Source of the DNA: Aequorivita sp.
GTDB taxonomy: Bacteria > Bacteroidota > Bacteroidia > Flavobacteriales > Flavobacteriaceae
Assembly (NCBI GenBank): GCA_030690315.1
Contig: JAUYGY010000019.1
Span: 1-64,000 of the forward strand
Length of the DNA: 64,000 nucleotides
Reading direction: 5' to 3'
The position numbers were made by a program, and so were the translations under genes. The notes under the pieces were generated by a model. That model saw nothing but the letters and a program-made list of their open reading frames with translations, was not told where the DNA came from and ran no database searches. This document shows positions 34,766 to 43,240 of this stretch, one piece after another (position 1 is the stretch's first letter; every line of letters starts with the position of its first letter).

Positions 34766-36670
34766 TTATTGTAAATTTTGTTTCAAAAGAATTTTTGTTT
34801 TGTCCAGTCGGGCAATGGAACGCAAAAAGTCGCGGTAATTTTCATATTCCGAAGGAGGATATTCTCCCTTGTTAATGAGTATTTTTCGGCTATAGACCAA
34901 CTTGTTATCAGCAGTTTTGCTGAAACCCATTTCATATTTTCCAAATTTGGTTTCCAAAATAGTTTCTTCGGGAAGCCCATCTAGCTCAAAATTTTCCGGG
35001 ATTTCAACCTCCACCGTATCAACATCCACATATCCGCTCCTGATGAATAGATTTTGTTTTCGATTTTCAATACGCGGCGGGATGTATTGGTTTTGATTGA
35101 AAATATTGGCACAGAAAAGAAAATCGTTACCCACGGCATTTGCATAATTGGGTATTGAAAGCGATAAGTCTTCCGTGAAAACCACGGCTTCCCTATCATT
35201 ATTCAATTTCACATTCGTTATTGAAAAACCGTTTATATGGCTCCATCGGTCTTTGTAATACTGATCTATTTCTTCCTGTTTTTGTTTCGGAAGCAAATAT
35301 TTATCGTCATACTGCAGCCCTTTGGAAACACCTTGGAAACTCGTTGTTACATTTCCCTTTGAATCAACTTTCACTTTTGAAATATTTTCTTGGGAGTTTT
35401 CTTCGGTTTTATACACTTTTGTGTGTGCAATTTTTCCGCCTTCGGGAGTAATTATCAACACATCCCTATCATCGGTAAAATCCCCAATAAACCCATACGG
35501 CGCATCCTGACTTGTACATTCCAACCAAGTCATTTCTTCCCCATCGGGAATGGCCAATATCATATGATTTCCTTGTAGCGAGGTAAAATCTGAAACAATA
35601 TTCCGTTCACTGGTATCGCCATATAAAATAGTGTAATATGAAGGCACGCCAACAGCGTCAAGCATAGCTTTAGTGTAATTAGTCAATGCTTTGCAATCGC
35701 CATAACTCAGTTTGTCAACCTCGGAAGCGAGCATAGGTTTCCATCCACCAATACCAATTTGAATACTTACATAACGCACTTTATCTTGAAGGAATTGATA
35801 TATTTTTCGAGCCTTTCCTTCATTGGTAGTTTCATTTGCAACTAAGCTTTTTACCCGAGCTAGTGTGCCTTCCGGCAAATCACGCACATCTGAAAGCAAA
35901 CTTTTGTCCATCCAACTCCCGAATTGTTGCCAATCCTTGCCAGAGCCCGAAGTGCCTTTCAATCGGAAATTATCAAGCGCGATGGTTACGTTTGGAAAAA
36001 TATCACTGGGCGCCGGACTGTGCTCTTCGTAACGAATTGTGGCAATATTTAAAGCTGAAAAAGTAATTTCATCCGGAGTTTCTGAGATTGTTATTTCAAA
36101 ATCTTCCAGATTTTTAGGTTTGTATTTTGGTTTGTTTAACGGGTCGAACTTAATTTTTAAAACACTTTTTTGAGTGCTTCCGGCATATCCTTTCAAAGGA
36201 TACCAAGGACTTATAAATGCAGAATCACCCGTTTCGGTCTCGCTGTTGTAAACCACAATATAGGGATATGTTGTTGGTGTATATTTTAAATACAACGCTC
36301 TGGAATCCAGATACATATTATTGCCAGTGCGGCTCACATCCATGAAATCCTTCTTTTTAAAGTGCTCGATTTGCTTTCCCGACGCGTTGTAAATTCGCAC
36401 TTCAACATCTTTTACCTTCGAATTATCATTATAATATTCATAAAGATTGGTGTCATCATCGCCAAGTTTGTTCATTACCGCAATAACACGATGCGCCTTT
36501 TCCTTCATTTTGTTAATGTCGGTCACATCAATTTCCACCAATTCCTCAATGAGAACGCTGTTTGAATACTCGGTTAATTCCTTTGGAATGGCCGCTATAG
36601 AAAAATTTTGTTGAGAATATATATGGGTCGAGCAAAGCAAGATAGCTATGCAAAAAATATTTTTCATCAA
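34766..36670 (-). CDS. DUF3857 and transglutaminase-domain exported protein
   Basis: Signal peptide MMKNIFCIAILLCSTHIYSQ, a DUF3857 domain (about residues 50-240) and a transglutaminase-like domain with a proper Cys: SYGDCKALTNYTKAMLDAVGVPSYY (Cys near residue 329), then GNHMILAIP with the His. Function is unknown; proteins of this type are common in Bacteroidetes envelopes. It has the same architecture as the gene downstream, but this copy keeps the Cys-His pair, so a catalytic/non-catalytic pair is possible. Confidence 0.82.
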   Translation of the reverse strand: MMKNIFCIAILLCSTHIYSQQNFSIAAIPKELTEYSNSVLIEELVEIDVTDINKMKEKAHRVIAVMNKLGDDDTNLYEYYNDNSKVKDVEVRIYNASGKQIEHFKKKDFMDVSRTGNNMYLDSRALYLKYTPTTYPYIVVYNSETETGDSAFISPWYPLKGYAGSTQKSVLKIKFDPLNKPKYKPKNLEDFEITISETPDEITFSALNIATIRYEEHSPAPSDIFPNVTIALDNFRLKGTSGSGKDWQQFGSWMDKSLLSDVRDLPEGTLARVKSLVANETTNEGKARKIYQFLQDKVRYVSIQIGIGGWKPMLASEVDKLSYGDCKALTNYTKAMLDAVGVPSYYTILYGDTSERNIVSDFTSLQGNHMILAIPDGEEMTWLECTSQDAPYGFIGDFTDDRDVLIITPEGGKIAHTKVYKTEENSQENISKVKVDSKGNVTTSFQGVSKGLQYDDKYLLPKQKQEEIDQYYKDRWSHINGFSITNVKLNNDREAVVFTEDLSLSIPNYANAVGNDFLFCANIFNQNQYIPPRIENRKQNLFIRSGYVDVDTVEVEIPENFELDGLPEETILETKFGKYEMGFSKTADNKLVYSRKILINKGEYPPSEYENYRDFLRSIARLDKTKILLKQNLQ

Positions 36671-36729
36671 TCTGTATTATAAAAGGCAATATATAAAAAA
36701 TATGAAAGGTTAAGGAAAAGTTAAAGCAA

Positions 36730-37182
36730 TTATTCTCTAATTTTTGAATCAATCCAGATAGTAACGGGTCCATCATTCACCAAAGCGACATCCATCATTG
36801 CTCCAAAGCATCCGGTATTCACTTTTTTATTAATCTCATTTTCAAGTTGAAGTACAAATTTTTCATATAGCGGGGTAGCAATTTCAGACTTAGCGGCGTT
36901 AATAAAAGATGGACGGTTGCCCTTTTTTGTATTCGCGTGAAGGGTGAATTGACTAACCACCAAACAATCGCCATTTACATCCTGCACAGAAAGATTCATC
37001 GCATCATTTTCATCCGAAAAAATACGCAAACGGGCTATTTTTCCGGTTAACCAGTTTATGTCTTCTTGGTTATCTCCAGCTTCAATTCCCAAAAATATAA
37101 GCAACCCCTGATTTATTTCAGAAAAAATTTCTCCTTCAATGGTTACCGATGCTTTTTTTACTCTTTGGATTAAAACGCGCAC
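36730..37182 (-). CDS. dtd: D-aminoacyl-tRNA deacylase Dtd
   Basis: Removes D-amino acids mistakenly loaded onto tRNA, including D-Tyr. The N-terminal MRVLIQRVKKASVTI, the active-site segment SQFTLHANTKKGNRPSF and the C-terminal NDGPVTIWIDS (the Gly-cisPro-like motif region) are diagnostic. At 150 residues its length is exact. The protein fits its setting beside rsgA and an aromatic amino-acid operon; the functional link is my inference. Confidence 0.96.
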   Translation of the reverse strand: MRVLIQRVKKASVTIEGEIFSEINQGLLIFLGIEAGDNQEDINWLTGKIARLRIFSDENDAMNLSVQDVNGDCLVVSQFTLHANTKKGNRPSFINAAKSEIATPLYEKFVLQLENEINKKVNTGCFGAMMDVALVNDGPVTIWIDSKIRE

Positions 37183-37186
37183 TTTT

Positions 37187-37236
37187 TTTGGATTGTTAGA
37201 TTGTTGGATTGTTGGACTTTTGGATTATTGGATTAC
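37187..37236. repeat. 8-bp-period tract (GGATTGTT) between rsgA and dtd
   Basis: Six units GGATTGTT, AGATTGTT, GGATTGTT, GGACTTTT, GGATTATT, GGATTACT fill the gap and run to the rsgA stop. It is like the heptamer tracts in placement but has an 8-bp period. Confidence 0.8.
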
Positions 37237-38180
37237 TTCTCATAAATGTCTTTTCTGAAATGCTCTTCCTCGCCGTCCAAAATCTGCATATAACTTTTGT
37301 AGCGGGACCACGCTATTTCTTCCTTTTCCAGCGCTTCTTTTATAGCACAACGCGGTTCTTCCAAATGCAGACAGTTATTAAATTTGCAATTTTTTTTCAG
37401 CTCAAAAAACTCCGGGAAATAATCGCCCAGCTCTTCTTTATCAATTTCCACAACTCCAAAGCCTTTTATTCCCGGGGTATCTATTATTTGTCCGCCAAAA
37501 GAAAGGTCGAACATTTCAGCAAAAGTGGTTGTATGTTGGCCCTGTAAATGCTGATCAGAAATTTTTGAGGTTTTTAAAGACAAGCCCGGTTCCAAAGCAT
37601 TTACCAAAGTAGATTTTCCTACGCCACTATGGCCCGAAAACATGGTCACTTTATCCTTCATCAAAATCTTTACTTTGTCGATGTTTTTACCCGTAGTTGC
37701 TGAAATACCGATACATTCATACCCAACTTTTCTGTAAAGAGCTGCAAGAAGTTTTATTTCAAGCAATTCGTCTTCATTGTAGGTGTCTATTTTGTTGAAA
37801 AGAAGCACAGCTTTAATGTGGTAAGCTTCCGCGGTAACCAAAAACCGATCGATAAAAGTGGTGAAAGTTGGAGGATTGTTCAACGTAACCAACAGAAAAG
37901 CCACGTCTATATTTGCAGCAATAATGTGGGTTTGTTTTGAAAGATTTACGGATTTTCGGATTATGTAATTATTGCGTTCATCAATATGTGAAATTACCCC
38001 AACGGTTTCATCTCCTTTTTTTTCAATTTCAAAGTCAACGTGATCGCCTACTGCTACAGGGTTTGTGCTTTTAATTCCGCCAAGGCGGAATTTGCCTTTT
38101 ATACGGCAATCGTAAAAAGTTCCGTTTTCTGCTTTCACAGAATACCAACTACCTGTAGATTTATAAACAAGGCCTTTCAT
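37233..38180 (-). CDS. rsgA: Ribosome small subunit-dependent GTPase RsgA
   Basis: Circularly permuted GTPase that checks late 30S maturation. An N-terminal OB fold (VYKSTGSWYSVKAENG), then G4 LLFNKIDTY before G1 GHSGVGKSTLVNAL, then G3 DTPGIKGFGV, in the permuted order, and a C-terminal zinc knuckle (CKFNNCLHLEEPRCAI). I used the ATG at 38180 (MKGLVYKS); the frame runs back to 38195 (MQLCV). Gene order DAHP synthase-rsgA-dtd-...-aroA suggests one transcript. Confidence 0.95.
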   Translation of the reverse strand: MKGLVYKSTGSWYSVKAENGTFYDCRIKGKFRLGGIKSTNPVAVGDHVDFEIEKKGDETVGVISHIDERNNYIIRKSVNLSKQTHIIAANIDVAFLLVTLNNPPTFTTFIDRFLVTAEAYHIKAVLLFNKIDTYNEDELLEIKLLAALYRKVGYECIGISATTGKNIDKVKILMKDKVTMFSGHSGVGKSTLVNALEPGLSLKTSKISDQHLQGQHTTTFAEMFDLSFGGQIIDTPGIKGFGVVEIDKEELGDYFPEFFELKKNCKFNNCLHLEEPRCAIKEALEKEEIAWSRYKSYMQILDGEEEHFRKDIYEK

Positions 38181-38201
38181 GACGCAAAGTTGCAAAACTT
38201 T

Positions 38202-39284
38202 TCAATCATTCATCACCTTTTTTTGATGGTTGATGGATTCTTGGTGAATGGCCTTAAAAATTTTCAGAATAAATTCCTCACTTAATTGATTTTCTTCGCC
38301 CTCCAAAATCATTTTTCCCAAAACCTCATTCCATCTTCTAGTTTGAAGAATGGCCACATTATTTGCTTTTTTCAATGCGCCTATATCATCAGCAATCTTC
38401 ATTCTTTTCCCCAATGATTCTATAAGTTGATGGTCTAGCACATCAATCTTTGTGCGCAATGTGTTCAGCTTATTTTTGAATTCAACCGCATCGCCTTCCT
38501 GCTTTCTTATTCGCAAATTAACCGTCATTTGCTTTAAGGTTTCAGGCGTAATTTGTTGTGCGGCATCGCTCCAAGCGTTGTCCGGATCAAAATGGGTTTC
38601 TACCATTAAACCATCATAATTTAGATCCAATGCCGTTTGGCAAAGGTCAAAAATAATATCGCGTCGCCCTGCAATGTGCGATGGATCTAAAATCAATGGC
38701 AAATCAGGAAATTTTGTTTGAAGATCAATCGGTATCTGCCATTCGGGATTGTTTCGGTAACGTGTTTTTTCATAGGTTGAAAATCCGCGGTGGATTACGC
38801 CCAGATTTTTTACGTCAGATTCATAAAAGCGCTCCACAGCGCCCAACCAAAGCGCCAAGTCTGGATTTACAGGATTTTTTATCAAAACAATTTTATCTGT
38901 TCCTTTCAATGCATCTGCAATTTCCTGCACAATAAAAGGGGAAACCGTGGTGCGAGCACCAATCCAAAGAATATCAATATCATGTTTTAAAGCCAAATCT
39001 ACGTGATTGGCATTGGCCACTTCTGTTGCAATCATCAAGCCTGTTTCCTGCTTTGCCTTTTGAAGCCATTTTAGTCCCAAAGAACCTACGCCCTCAAAAT
39101 TTCCGGGTCGAGTTCTGGGTTTCCAGATTCCTGCACGCAAAACGGAGGTGTCTGTATCTTTTAGCTGATACGCAATTTTCAGAACTTGCTCTTCGGTTTC
39201 GGCACTGCACGGGCCTGCAATTACAATTGGGTGGGTCAGTTCCATTTTGTTTAGCCAATTGCGAAGTTTCATATTATTTTCCAT
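38202..39284 (-). CDS. Bifunctional DAHP synthase / chorismate mutase
   Basis: The first step of the shikimate pathway fused to the first step towards Phe and Tyr. The N-terminal domain (about residues 1-255) is a short DAHP synthase of the KDO8PS-like type: IVIAGPCSAETEEQ, LRAGIWKPRTRPGNFEG, ILWIGARTTVSPF, LILDPSHIAGRRD. The C-terminal 90 residues (LNTLRTKIDVLDHQLIESLGKRMKIADDIG) form an AroQ chorismate mutase. The gene overlaps pheA by 11 bp. Flavobacterial operons often have an aminotransferase and tyrA between these two genes; both are missing here. Confidence 0.94.
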   Translation of the reverse strand: MENNMKLRNWLNKMELTHPIVIAGPCSAETEEQVLKIAYQLKDTDTSVLRAGIWKPRTRPGNFEGVGSLGLKWLQKAKQETGLMIATEVANANHVDLALKHDIDILWIGARTTVSPFIVQEIADALKGTDKIVLIKNPVNPDLALWLGAVERFYESDVKNLGVIHRGFSTYEKTRYRNNPEWQIPIDLQTKFPDLPLILDPSHIAGRRDIIFDLCQTALDLNYDGLMVETHFDPDNAWSDAAQQITPETLKQMTVNLRIRKQEGDAVEFKNKLNTLRTKIDVLDHQLIESLGKRMKIADDIGALKKANNVAILQTRRWNEVLGKMILEGEENQLSEEFILKIFKAIHQESINHQKKVMND

Positions 39285-40146
39285 TTAAAATTGCATTTGA
39301 AAATTGAGTTTGGACGTGGGTTAAATCTTGTTTGTAAACGCCTATAATTTTTAATTCTTTCACCGTTTTTGTCAGCATTTCCATTACTTCCACAAAGAAG
39401 TTTACTTCCTCAAAAACTACATCTACAAAAAACGCGTATTGCCATGGTTTTCCAACAATTGGAAGCGATTGTATCTTGGTCATGTTTATATTAAAAGTTG
39501 TTAAAAGATTCAACACATTCCCCAAACTTCCAACATTATGTTCCAACACAAATTTAATGGTTGCCTTGTCAGCTTTATCAAAAGTTTGGTTTTCTTTTTT
39601 ACCCAAAAGTACAAAGCGCGTATGGTTTTCCTTTATATCTTGAATATTTCTGTCCAAAATTTTAAGTCCGAATTTCTTAGCAACCTGTTTTCCTGCAATG
39701 GCGGCTACACCTGTTAAATTTTGATCTTTAATTCTTTTAGCTTCGGAAGCGGTATCCTTTCCTTCAATTATTTTGAATTGCGGCGGAAATTTCTGCAAAT
39801 AATCCCTACACTGAAGAAGCGCCACGGGATGTGAATGTATTTCTTTTATATCGTGGATAGATTCGCCTTCCAACGCCATCACATACATCTGAATATTCAA
39901 AATCGTTTCAGCCAAAATTTCAAAATTGCCCGCATCAATCAATCCGTAATTTGGAAGAATAGAGCCCACAATGGTATTTTCAATAGCAATCACACCATAA
40001 TCGGCATTTGAATTACTTACCGCTTTGGTCACTTTTTCAAAAGAATCGCAACTTAAAAGCGTTATTTCACCATTCGGAAAAAGTTTTTGGACGGCTTGGT
40101 GGTGAAACGAACTTTCAATTCCCTGCATTGCTACTTTTAGGCTCAT
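39274..40146 (-). CDS. pheA: Prephenate dehydratase PheA
   Basis: Converts prephenate to phenylpyruvate for Phe synthesis. The catalytic domain (residues about 1-185) has YGVIAIENTIVGSI and ENHTRFVLLG, which includes the conserved Thr-Arg-Phe motif. The C-terminal ACT domain has EHNVGSLGNVLNLLTTFNINMTKI. The Phe-binding GALV and ESRP motifs of E. coli PheA read GSLG and QSLP here, so allosteric inhibition may be weak or different. It is the first structural gene downstream of a probable Phe leader peptide and terminator, and it overlaps the DAHP synthase gene. Confidence 0.95.
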   Translation of the reverse strand: MSLKVAMQGIESSFHHQAVQKLFPNGEITLLSCDSFEKVTKAVSNSNADYGVIAIENTIVGSILPNYGLIDAGNFEILAETILNIQMYVMALEGESIHDIKEIHSHPVALLQCRDYLQKFPPQFKIIEGKDTASEAKRIKDQNLTGVAAIAGKQVAKKFGLKILDRNIQDIKENHTRFVLLGKKENQTFDKADKATIKFVLEHNVGSLGNVLNLLTTFNINMTKIQSLPIVGKPWQYAFFVDVVFEEVNFFVEVMEMLTKTVKELKIIGVYKQDLTHVQTQFSNAILNGK

Positions 40147-40164
40147 AGTTTTAAATTTTAGGTT

Positions 40165-40199
40165 AAAAAAAAAGTCCCGGAAAAATTTTCCGGGACTTT
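40165..40199 (-). terminator. Attenuator terminator before pheA
   Basis: On the minus strand AAAGTCCCGGAAAA pairs perfectly with TTTTCCGGGACTTT (a 14-bp stem with a 1-nt centre, in practice a shorter stem with a larger loop), and a run of about 9 U follows. It lies only 19 nt upstream of the pheA ATG and 23 nt after the leader ORF, so it would block the operon unless disrupted. TCCCGG of its 5' arm (40195-40190) is complementary to CCGGGA inside the leader ORF. Confidence 0.85.
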
Positions 40200-40221
40200 A
40201 AATGTTTTATGGTTCAATTAC

Positions 40222-40293
40222 CTATACAACAATCCCGGTTCTATCGTTAAAATAGAAAAACCAAAAATTGTTGAAAGTAAAAATTATGCTCAT
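40222..40293 (-). CDS. pheL: Phe leader peptide (attenuation)
   Basis: A 23-codon ORF with residues MSIIFTFNNFWFFYFNDRTG then IVV, carrying Phe at positions 5, 7, 10, 12, 13 and 15, Trp at 11 and Tyr at 14. Eight of 23 residues are aromatic, with Phe codons clustered as in the E. coli PheL peptide. The stop is 23 nt before the terminator stem. CCGGGA in codons 19-21 (40238-40233) can pair with TCCCGG of the terminator. A ribosome stalled on the Phe codons would leave it free to do so (antitermination), while one that reaches the stop covers it. It was found by eye; the peptide itself has no known other role. Confidence 0.8.
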   Translation of the reverse strand: MSIIFTFNNFWFFYFNDRTGIVV

Positions 40294-40310
40294 TATGTTT
40301 TAATAGTGTG

Positions 40311-40318
40311 CTAATGTA
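40311..40318 (-). promoter_or_regulatory. Weak candidate promoter for the pheL-pheA transcript
   Basis: Minus strand TACATTAG (40318-40311) is a 7/8 match to TAnnTTTG, placing a start about 12 nt before the leader ORF. No clean -33 element is seen. Confidence 0.3.
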
Positions 40319-40365
40319 GTTAATTCTTAAAAACAGAAAAGCCTTTTTTCATTTTTTTATTTGCT

Positions 40366-40373
40366 TAACTTTG
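40366..40373 (+). promoter_or_regulatory. Candidate gldA promoter -7 element
   Basis: Plus strand TAACTTTG is an exact TAnnTTTG match 17 bp before the gldA ATG, giving a short leader of about 10 nt. It lies in the divergent gap with the pheA attenuator. Confidence 0.5.
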
Positions 40374-40389
40374 TTCAACTTCTGAAAAT

Positions 40390-41289
40390 ATGTCGATACA
40401 AGTAGAAAATATCACCAAAACCTACGGCGAACAACACGCGCTGAAGAACGTTTCATTCTCTATTGAAAAAGGGGAAATCGTTGGTTTTCTCGGACCGAAC
40501 GGCGCCGGCAAATCTACGATGATGAAGATTTTAACCACTTTTCTTCCCGCGTCGGAAGGTGTGGCAATAGTGAATGGTTTTGAAGTAAATAAAGACGATA
40601 TTTCAGTAAAAAAAAGCGTTGGCTATCTGCCGGAACACAATCCGCTTTATTTGGATATGTATGTTCGCGAATACCTTCTTTTTAATGCGGGTATTTATAA
40701 TATTCCAAAAACTGAAGTGGAAAACGTAATTGAAAAAACGGGATTGATGCCCGAAGCTAACAAAAAAATTAGTCAGCTTTCAAAGGGCTATCGCCAGCGC
40801 GTTGGGCTTGCAAATGCGCTTCTGCACGATCCCGAGGTTTTGATTCTTGACGAACCCACAACAGGTTTAGACCCAAATCAATTGATTGAAATTCGGCAAT
40901 TGATAAAGAATGTTGGGAAAGAAAAAACAGTATTGCTTTCTACACATATTATGCAGGAAGTGGAAGCCATTTGCGACCGCGTAATTATTATAAATAAAGG
41001 CGAAATAGTTCTCGACAAAAAGTTGAAAGACCTAAAAAACAACAAGCAACAAATTATTGAAGTAGAGTTTGATTACCGGGTGGAAGAAGTAGCGCTACAA
41101 AAACTTCCAAAGATTGAAAAAATAGAAAATTCTATTGGGTTTGTGTATCAACTATATTTTGAAACCGAACAGGATATGCGGGGAAAGGTCTTTGATTTTG
41201 CGCACGATAACGGATTGAAAATTCTTCAACTGCACCAAAAAAATACTACGCTAGAAAAGTTGTTTAGCGAACTCACTATTCAAAAATAA
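40390..41289 (+). CDS. gldA: Gliding-motility ABC transporter ATP-binding subunit GldA
   Basis: ATPase of the GldAFG ABC transporter associated with gliding and polysaccharide functions. Walker A GPNGAGKST at residues 35-43, Q-loop region SVGYLPEHNPLYLDMYVREYL, signature LSKGYRQRVGLANAL, Walker B LILDEPTTGLDP and H-loop STHIMQEV. Length 299 and the PEHNPLYLDM segment match GldA rather than general ABC-2 ATPases. The membrane subunits gldF and gldG are not here; they are usually encoded elsewhere. Its last 14 bp overlap the convergent DUF2807 gene. Confidence 0.87.
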   Translation: MSIQVENITKTYGEQHALKNVSFSIEKGEIVGFLGPNGAGKSTMMKILTTFLPASEGVAIVNGFEVNKDDISVKKSVGYLPEHNPLYLDMYVREYLLFNAGIYNIPKTEVENVIEKTGLMPEANKKISQLSKGYRQRVGLANALLHDPEVLILDEPTTGLDPNQLIEIRQLIKNVGKEKTVLLSTHIMQEVEAICDRVIIINKGEIVLDKKLKDLKNNKQQIIEVEFDYRVEEVALQKLPKIEKIENSIGFVYQLYFETEQDMRGKVFDFAHDNGLKILQLHQKNTTLEKLFSELTIQK

Positions 41290-42088
41290 GTCTGCCGCGA
41301 TAAAGTTCTTCAACCTCGACAATTGGCGGTCTGTTTTTTGAAATCACGTTACCCAAACTTACTATTTGGCCTCTAATGGCTTGTTGCGGGTTTACAACCA
41401 TTTCACCGGTACTTCGGTGATAAACTGTCAAGTCTTGGACGATTAAATTTTCCGAAAAAATACGGCAATCACCCGCATAAAGACCAAAATTGGCATTGTT
41501 TGCACTTCCGCTCAAATAAAATTTGGAAAGACCGTTGGCAACAATATTCAAATTTTCCACTTCCAAATCAAGTTTAAAATCGCCGTCAATATGATAGCTA
41601 TCCTCATTCATCTGATCTTCCGAAATAAGACTCAAACTTGGAAATCGCAAAACACCAATACTTTCTACGGGAAGTCCGGTACTGCTTCTAATTTCAGTAA
41701 TATTTGGAGTAGTTACATACACCTTGGTCAATCCATAATCACGAACCAAATTGCAGGAATTGTTGTTGCGGATTTCAAGCTTTCCTTCGGTAACCGTAAC
41801 TTCAACATCGTTCATTAAATTTTCACCAGTCTCAACAACAATTTTTTGTACGTCGCCATGTTTAACGTAAAGTTTGATTCGCTCCCAAACAAGGATTTTT
41901 GTGAACGGTTGTGCGGGGAATTCCGTTTCTACGATATCACCAGCTTTTTGGATACAGTCCCAACCATTTTCCGAATCACAACCCGAAAAAAGAACCAAGA
42001 CCGCTGCGCTGCAAGAACCAAGAAACAAGATGGTTCGGAAGAGTTTTGACGTTCTTTTATAAAATTCGGTATTTATAGTGTTACTCAT
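41276..42088 (-). CDS. DUF2807 (GIN-domain) lipoprotein, copy 1
   Basis: A 270-residue exported protein with a hydrophobic segment and lipobox-like LFSGC near residue 37. A repetitive beta-helix-like body follows (ETGENLMNDVEVTVTEGKLEIRNNNSCNL, TKVYVTTPNITEIRSSTG). Proteins with this 'head GIN' domain are abundant in Bacteroidetes envelopes and have no established function. It is clearly paralogous to the gene at 43241-43993, sharing NNSCNLVRDYG, VYVTTPNITEIR, MVVNPQQAI and NRPP near the C-terminus. It has an N-terminal extension before the signal segment. Confidence 0.8.
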   Translation of the reverse strand: MSNTINTEFYKRTSKLFRTILFLGSCSAAVLVLFSGCDSENGWDCIQKAGDIVETEFPAQPFTKILVWERIKLYVKHGDVQKIVVETGENLMNDVEVTVTEGKLEIRNNNSCNLVRDYGLTKVYVTTPNITEIRSSTGLPVESIGVLRFPSLSLISEDQMNEDSYHIDGDFKLDLEVENLNIVANGLSKFYLSGSANNANFGLYAGDCRIFSENLIVQDLTVYHRSTGEMVVNPQQAIRGQIVSLGNVISKNRPPIVEVEELYRGRLIFE

Positions 42089-42103
42089 TTTTTTGTTATT
42101 TGT

Positions 42104-43213
42104 CTACAATCTATACCCAATCCCAAATTCCACAGCTTCTGCCTTTGCCCAATGCGCATGCACTGTCACAGAAGCAAAAATGGTATCATCAAAGAAATAA
42201 CGTTTTAGGCCCAATCGGTTATAAACCCGATTCTCAAATTCATACGGCCAATATACGTAATAGCCCAATTGTGAAACAAAAGCAACTTTATTGAAATGCC
42301 ATTCGTGGCCCACAAAAAGACCAACGCGCTTATAATCTTCATCGCCGGAAAGCCCATCTTCTGGATATGCAATGGAGCGATAGGTAATTAATTCCTTCAA
42401 AAAAGTTGTAAAGAAAACATCAACCCCTCCCGTAAGCGTGCTTTTATAATTCAAGCGTTTGTCCACAAAGAAAGATAATTCATAAAATGGTTCCTGCCCG
42501 AGGCCAACAACATCACTTTCGTTCAAACCCGTTCTAAAAGCAAGGTTGTATTTAAACCTTTCGGCGTGCGTCTTGCTCAGTGAATCTTCTTTTTGGATGT
42601 ATTCCGGAAACTCTTTATAATCCAATTGGTAGCTTACGCCAGCATTCAGCAATAATGAATTGGTACTAGTGTTGGGCGCTTTAAAATTGGCGTTGCTGTA
42701 ATGAATAACCGTAAATCCAGCATGCAAGCCAAGGCCTTTCCAAATGTTTTCACGCACGTAATTTCCCTTTAATAAAGTGGCGCTTAAAAGTTTGCTGCCA
42801 TACGTGTTATTGTTGTAGTTGGACTGGGTGTCGAACGGGTTGTTGGCATAAGCAATTCCCTGCCCTACCCGAACCATTAGGTTTCTGTTTAAAAAATACC
42901 AATTTATGTGACTATAAGCACCCACTACATTTCCCAAATACTCATTGTGCAAATCCTGATATGCAACTGTAAAACCCCAATCTGGATAATTGTAGCGCCG
43001 CTCCCATTCATTAAAACCGTATGTTTTTCTGTTTAAAGTGAAAATGAAACCCGTTGGGTGGCCCGTAATTAAATGTTGGATATCTGGATTGTGCTCAAGA
43101 ATACTTCCGTAAAAAAAATCGGCTTCAAGCGAAACTGGCTTTAATTCTTTCTCTTGTGAAAAAAGCGGAAAACTTAAAACTAAGACTGTGAAAACGGAAA
43201 GAAGCTGCTTCAT
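42104..43213 (-). CDS. PagL-type lipid A 3-O-deacylase / acyloxyacyl hydrolase, copy 1
   Basis: A 369-residue outer-membrane beta-barrel with a signal peptide (MKQLLSVFTVLVLSFPLFSQ). The active-site pair of PagL (His-x-Ser) is visible as H171-Y-S173-N in VIHYSNANFKAPNTSTN, followed by barrel strands. PagL removes an acyl chain from lipid A in the outer membrane. At 369 residues it is twice the size of Pseudomonas PagL because of an extra N-terminal region and long loops. It alternates with DUF2807 genes, and its paralogue lies at 43997-45091. Confidence 0.83.
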   Translation of the reverse strand: MKQLLSVFTVLVLSFPLFSQEKELKPVSLEADFFYGSILEHNPDIQHLITGHPTGFIFTLNRKTYGFNEWERRYNYPDWGFTVAYQDLHNEYLGNVVGAYSHINWYFLNRNLMVRVGQGIAYANNPFDTQSNYNNNTYGSKLLSATLLKGNYVRENIWKGLGLHAGFTVIHYSNANFKAPNTSTNSLLLNAGVSYQLDYKEFPEYIQKEDSLSKTHAERFKYNLAFRTGLNESDVVGLGQEPFYELSFFVDKRLNYKSTLTGGVDVFFTTFLKELITYRSIAYPEDGLSGDEDYKRVGLFVGHEWHFNKVAFVSQLGYYVYWPYEFENRVYNRLGLKRYFFDDTIFASVTVHAHWAKAEAVEFGIGYRL

Positions 43214-43240
43214 ATTTTTTTGAACGGCGGTAAAGATAAA

